A stretch of 5,721 nucleotides of DNA from JBFHDX01 sp041584475 (GTDB taxonomy: Bacteria > Pseudomonadota > Alphaproteobacteria > UBA8366 > JADFVY01): assembly GCA_041584475.1 (NCBI GenBank), contig JBFHDX010000175.1:1-5721 (forward strand), given 5' to 3'. The translations under genes were made by a program, and so were the position numbers. Under the pieces are notes generated by a model that saw nothing but the letters and a program-made list of their open reading frames with translations, searched no databases and had not been told where the DNA came from. Positions 5,008 through 5,721 of the stretch are shown here, piece after piece (position 1 is the stretch's first letter; every line of letters starts with the position of its first letter).

Positions 5008-5717
5008 GCGCGGACCCCGAAGCCCGGGTGCCGGACGCCCGGCCCGGGCCCGACCTCGCCGCGCGCATCCATCTCGGCGTGCTCGCGGCGCTGCAGCTCG
5101 TCATGGCGCTCGAGCTCGCCCTGCTGCTGTGGCGCGGCGACTGGCTGGCGGCGGTCCTCGTGCTGGCGATCATGGGCATCACGCTGGCGCCGGTGCTGCT
5201 CGGCGACCGGCTGCCGGTCAGCATCCCGTCCGAGTTCCAGGTGCTCGCGGTGATCTTCGTCTTCGCCGCCCTGTTCCTTGGCGAGGTGCGCCGCTGGTAC
5301 GAGCGCATCTGGTGGTGGGACATCGGCCTGCACGCCAGCTCCGGCCTGCTGCTCGGGCTCGTCGGCTTCCTGCTCGTCTACGTGCTGAACGAGAACGAGC
5401 GCGTCGACCTCCACATGCGGCCGCGCTTCGTCGCGCTGTTCGCCTTCCTGTTCGCGCTCGCCGTCGGCGCCCTGTGGGAGATCTTCGAGTTCGCGATGGA
5501 CCGGCTGTTCGGCGCCAACATGCAGAAGCCGATGTTCGGCGACCCGTCCGGCCTCACCGACACGATGTGGGACCTCATCGTCGACGCCGCCGGCGCGTTC
5601 GCCATCAGCACGCTCGGCTGGTGGTACATGATCCGCGGCGAGCGCTCGTTCATCGAGGCCTGGATCCGCAAGTTCGTCGCCCGCAACCCGCACCTGTTCC
5701 GGCGCCGCCGGGGGTGA
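5004..5717 (+). CDS. Six-helix membrane protein, YjdF/DUF2238-like
   Basis: This is a 237-residue inner-membrane protein. Hydrophobic segments lie at about 24-43, 47-66, 78-94, 108-128, 141-163 and 190-210. A polar Pro-rich N-terminus and a basic C-terminus (FRRRRG) suggest both ends are cytoplasmic. Three motifs stand out: WWWDIGLH (103-110, D-x3-H), ALWEIFEF (156-163, E-x2-E) and TDTMWDLIVDAAGA (185-198, D-T-x-W-D). Their order and spacing resemble the YjdF/DUF2238 membrane family, whose biochemical role is not established to my knowledge. The start is the GTG at 5004, overlapping the previous stop by four bases. The frame is open further upstream, but that part is the Arg-rich shadow of the upstream gene. 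A weak purine stretch (4986-4993) suggests translation depends on coupling. Charged residues next to membrane segments could bind a metal or substrate; this is speculation. Confidence 0.78.
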   Translation: MSADPEARVPDARPGPDLAARIHLGVLAALQLVMALELALLLWRGDWLAAVLVLAIMGITLAPVLLGDRLPVSIPSEFQVLAVIFVFAALFLGEVRRWYERIWWWDIGLHASSGLLLGLVGFLLVYVLNENERVDLHMRPRFVALFAFLFALAVGALWEIFEFAMDRLFGANMQKPMFGDPSGLTDTMWDLIVDAAGAFAISTLGWWYMIRGERSFIEAWIRKFVARNPHLFRRRRG

Positions 5718-5721
5718 GCGG

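Noticed and set aside
4809..5693. 294-residue minus-strand frame opposite the membrane protein
   Set aside because: It is low-complexity Glu/Asp/Arg/His-rich translation typical of antisense to hydrophobic GC-rich genes.

Overview
The window is about 5.7 kb of very GC-rich DNA with strong third-position G/C bias. The methyl-accepting chemotaxis protein style, the FNR/FixK-type box and the bacteriohemerythrin fit an alphaproteobacterium, perhaps of the Rhodospirillales or Hyphomicrobiales. That placement is inference. Nothing here looks like a prophage, CRISPR array, tRNA or rRNA. Most long open frames opposite or inside the genes are shadows caused by base composition.

Layout. (1) 1-488, minus strand: 5' part of an exported metallo-beta-lactamase-fold hydrolase that runs off the left edge. 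(2) 489-1087: a roughly 600-base divergent intergenic region. It holds an A/T-richer block and, at 979-994, a near-consensus sigma-54 (-24/-12) promoter pointing right. (3) 1088-1516: a small His-rich periplasmic DUF4399 protein, then a 14-bp-stem hairpin at 1556-1595, then a 541-residue methyl-accepting chemotaxis protein (1623-3248). (4) 3283-3807, minus: a UspA-type universal stress protein convergent with the chemoreceptor. It is preceded by a perfect 14-bp FNR/FixK-type palindrome at 3882-3895. (5) 3948-3987: a 40-base REP-like imperfect palindrome between the stress protein gene and the next gene. (6) 4004-4405, minus: a bacteriohemerythrin with all seven iron ligands and an added CxxC. 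(7) 4585-5717, plus: two translationally coupled genes, an unrecognised exported protein of 140 residues and a six-helix membrane protein related to YjdF/DUF2238.

How the genes may work together. The FNR/FixK-type box before the stress protein, the oxygen-binding hemerythrin and the nearby chemoreceptor suggest a loose oxygen- or redox-response neighbourhood. The genes are not one operon. The sigma-54 promoter would drive DUF4399 and, if the intergenic hairpin does not terminate transcription, also the chemoreceptor. I found no clear new defence or mobile system. The most original signals are regulatory or structural: the sigma-54 promoter, the hairpin before the chemoreceptor, the REP-like palindrome, the FNR-type box, and the unrecognised exported protein coupled to a membrane protein.
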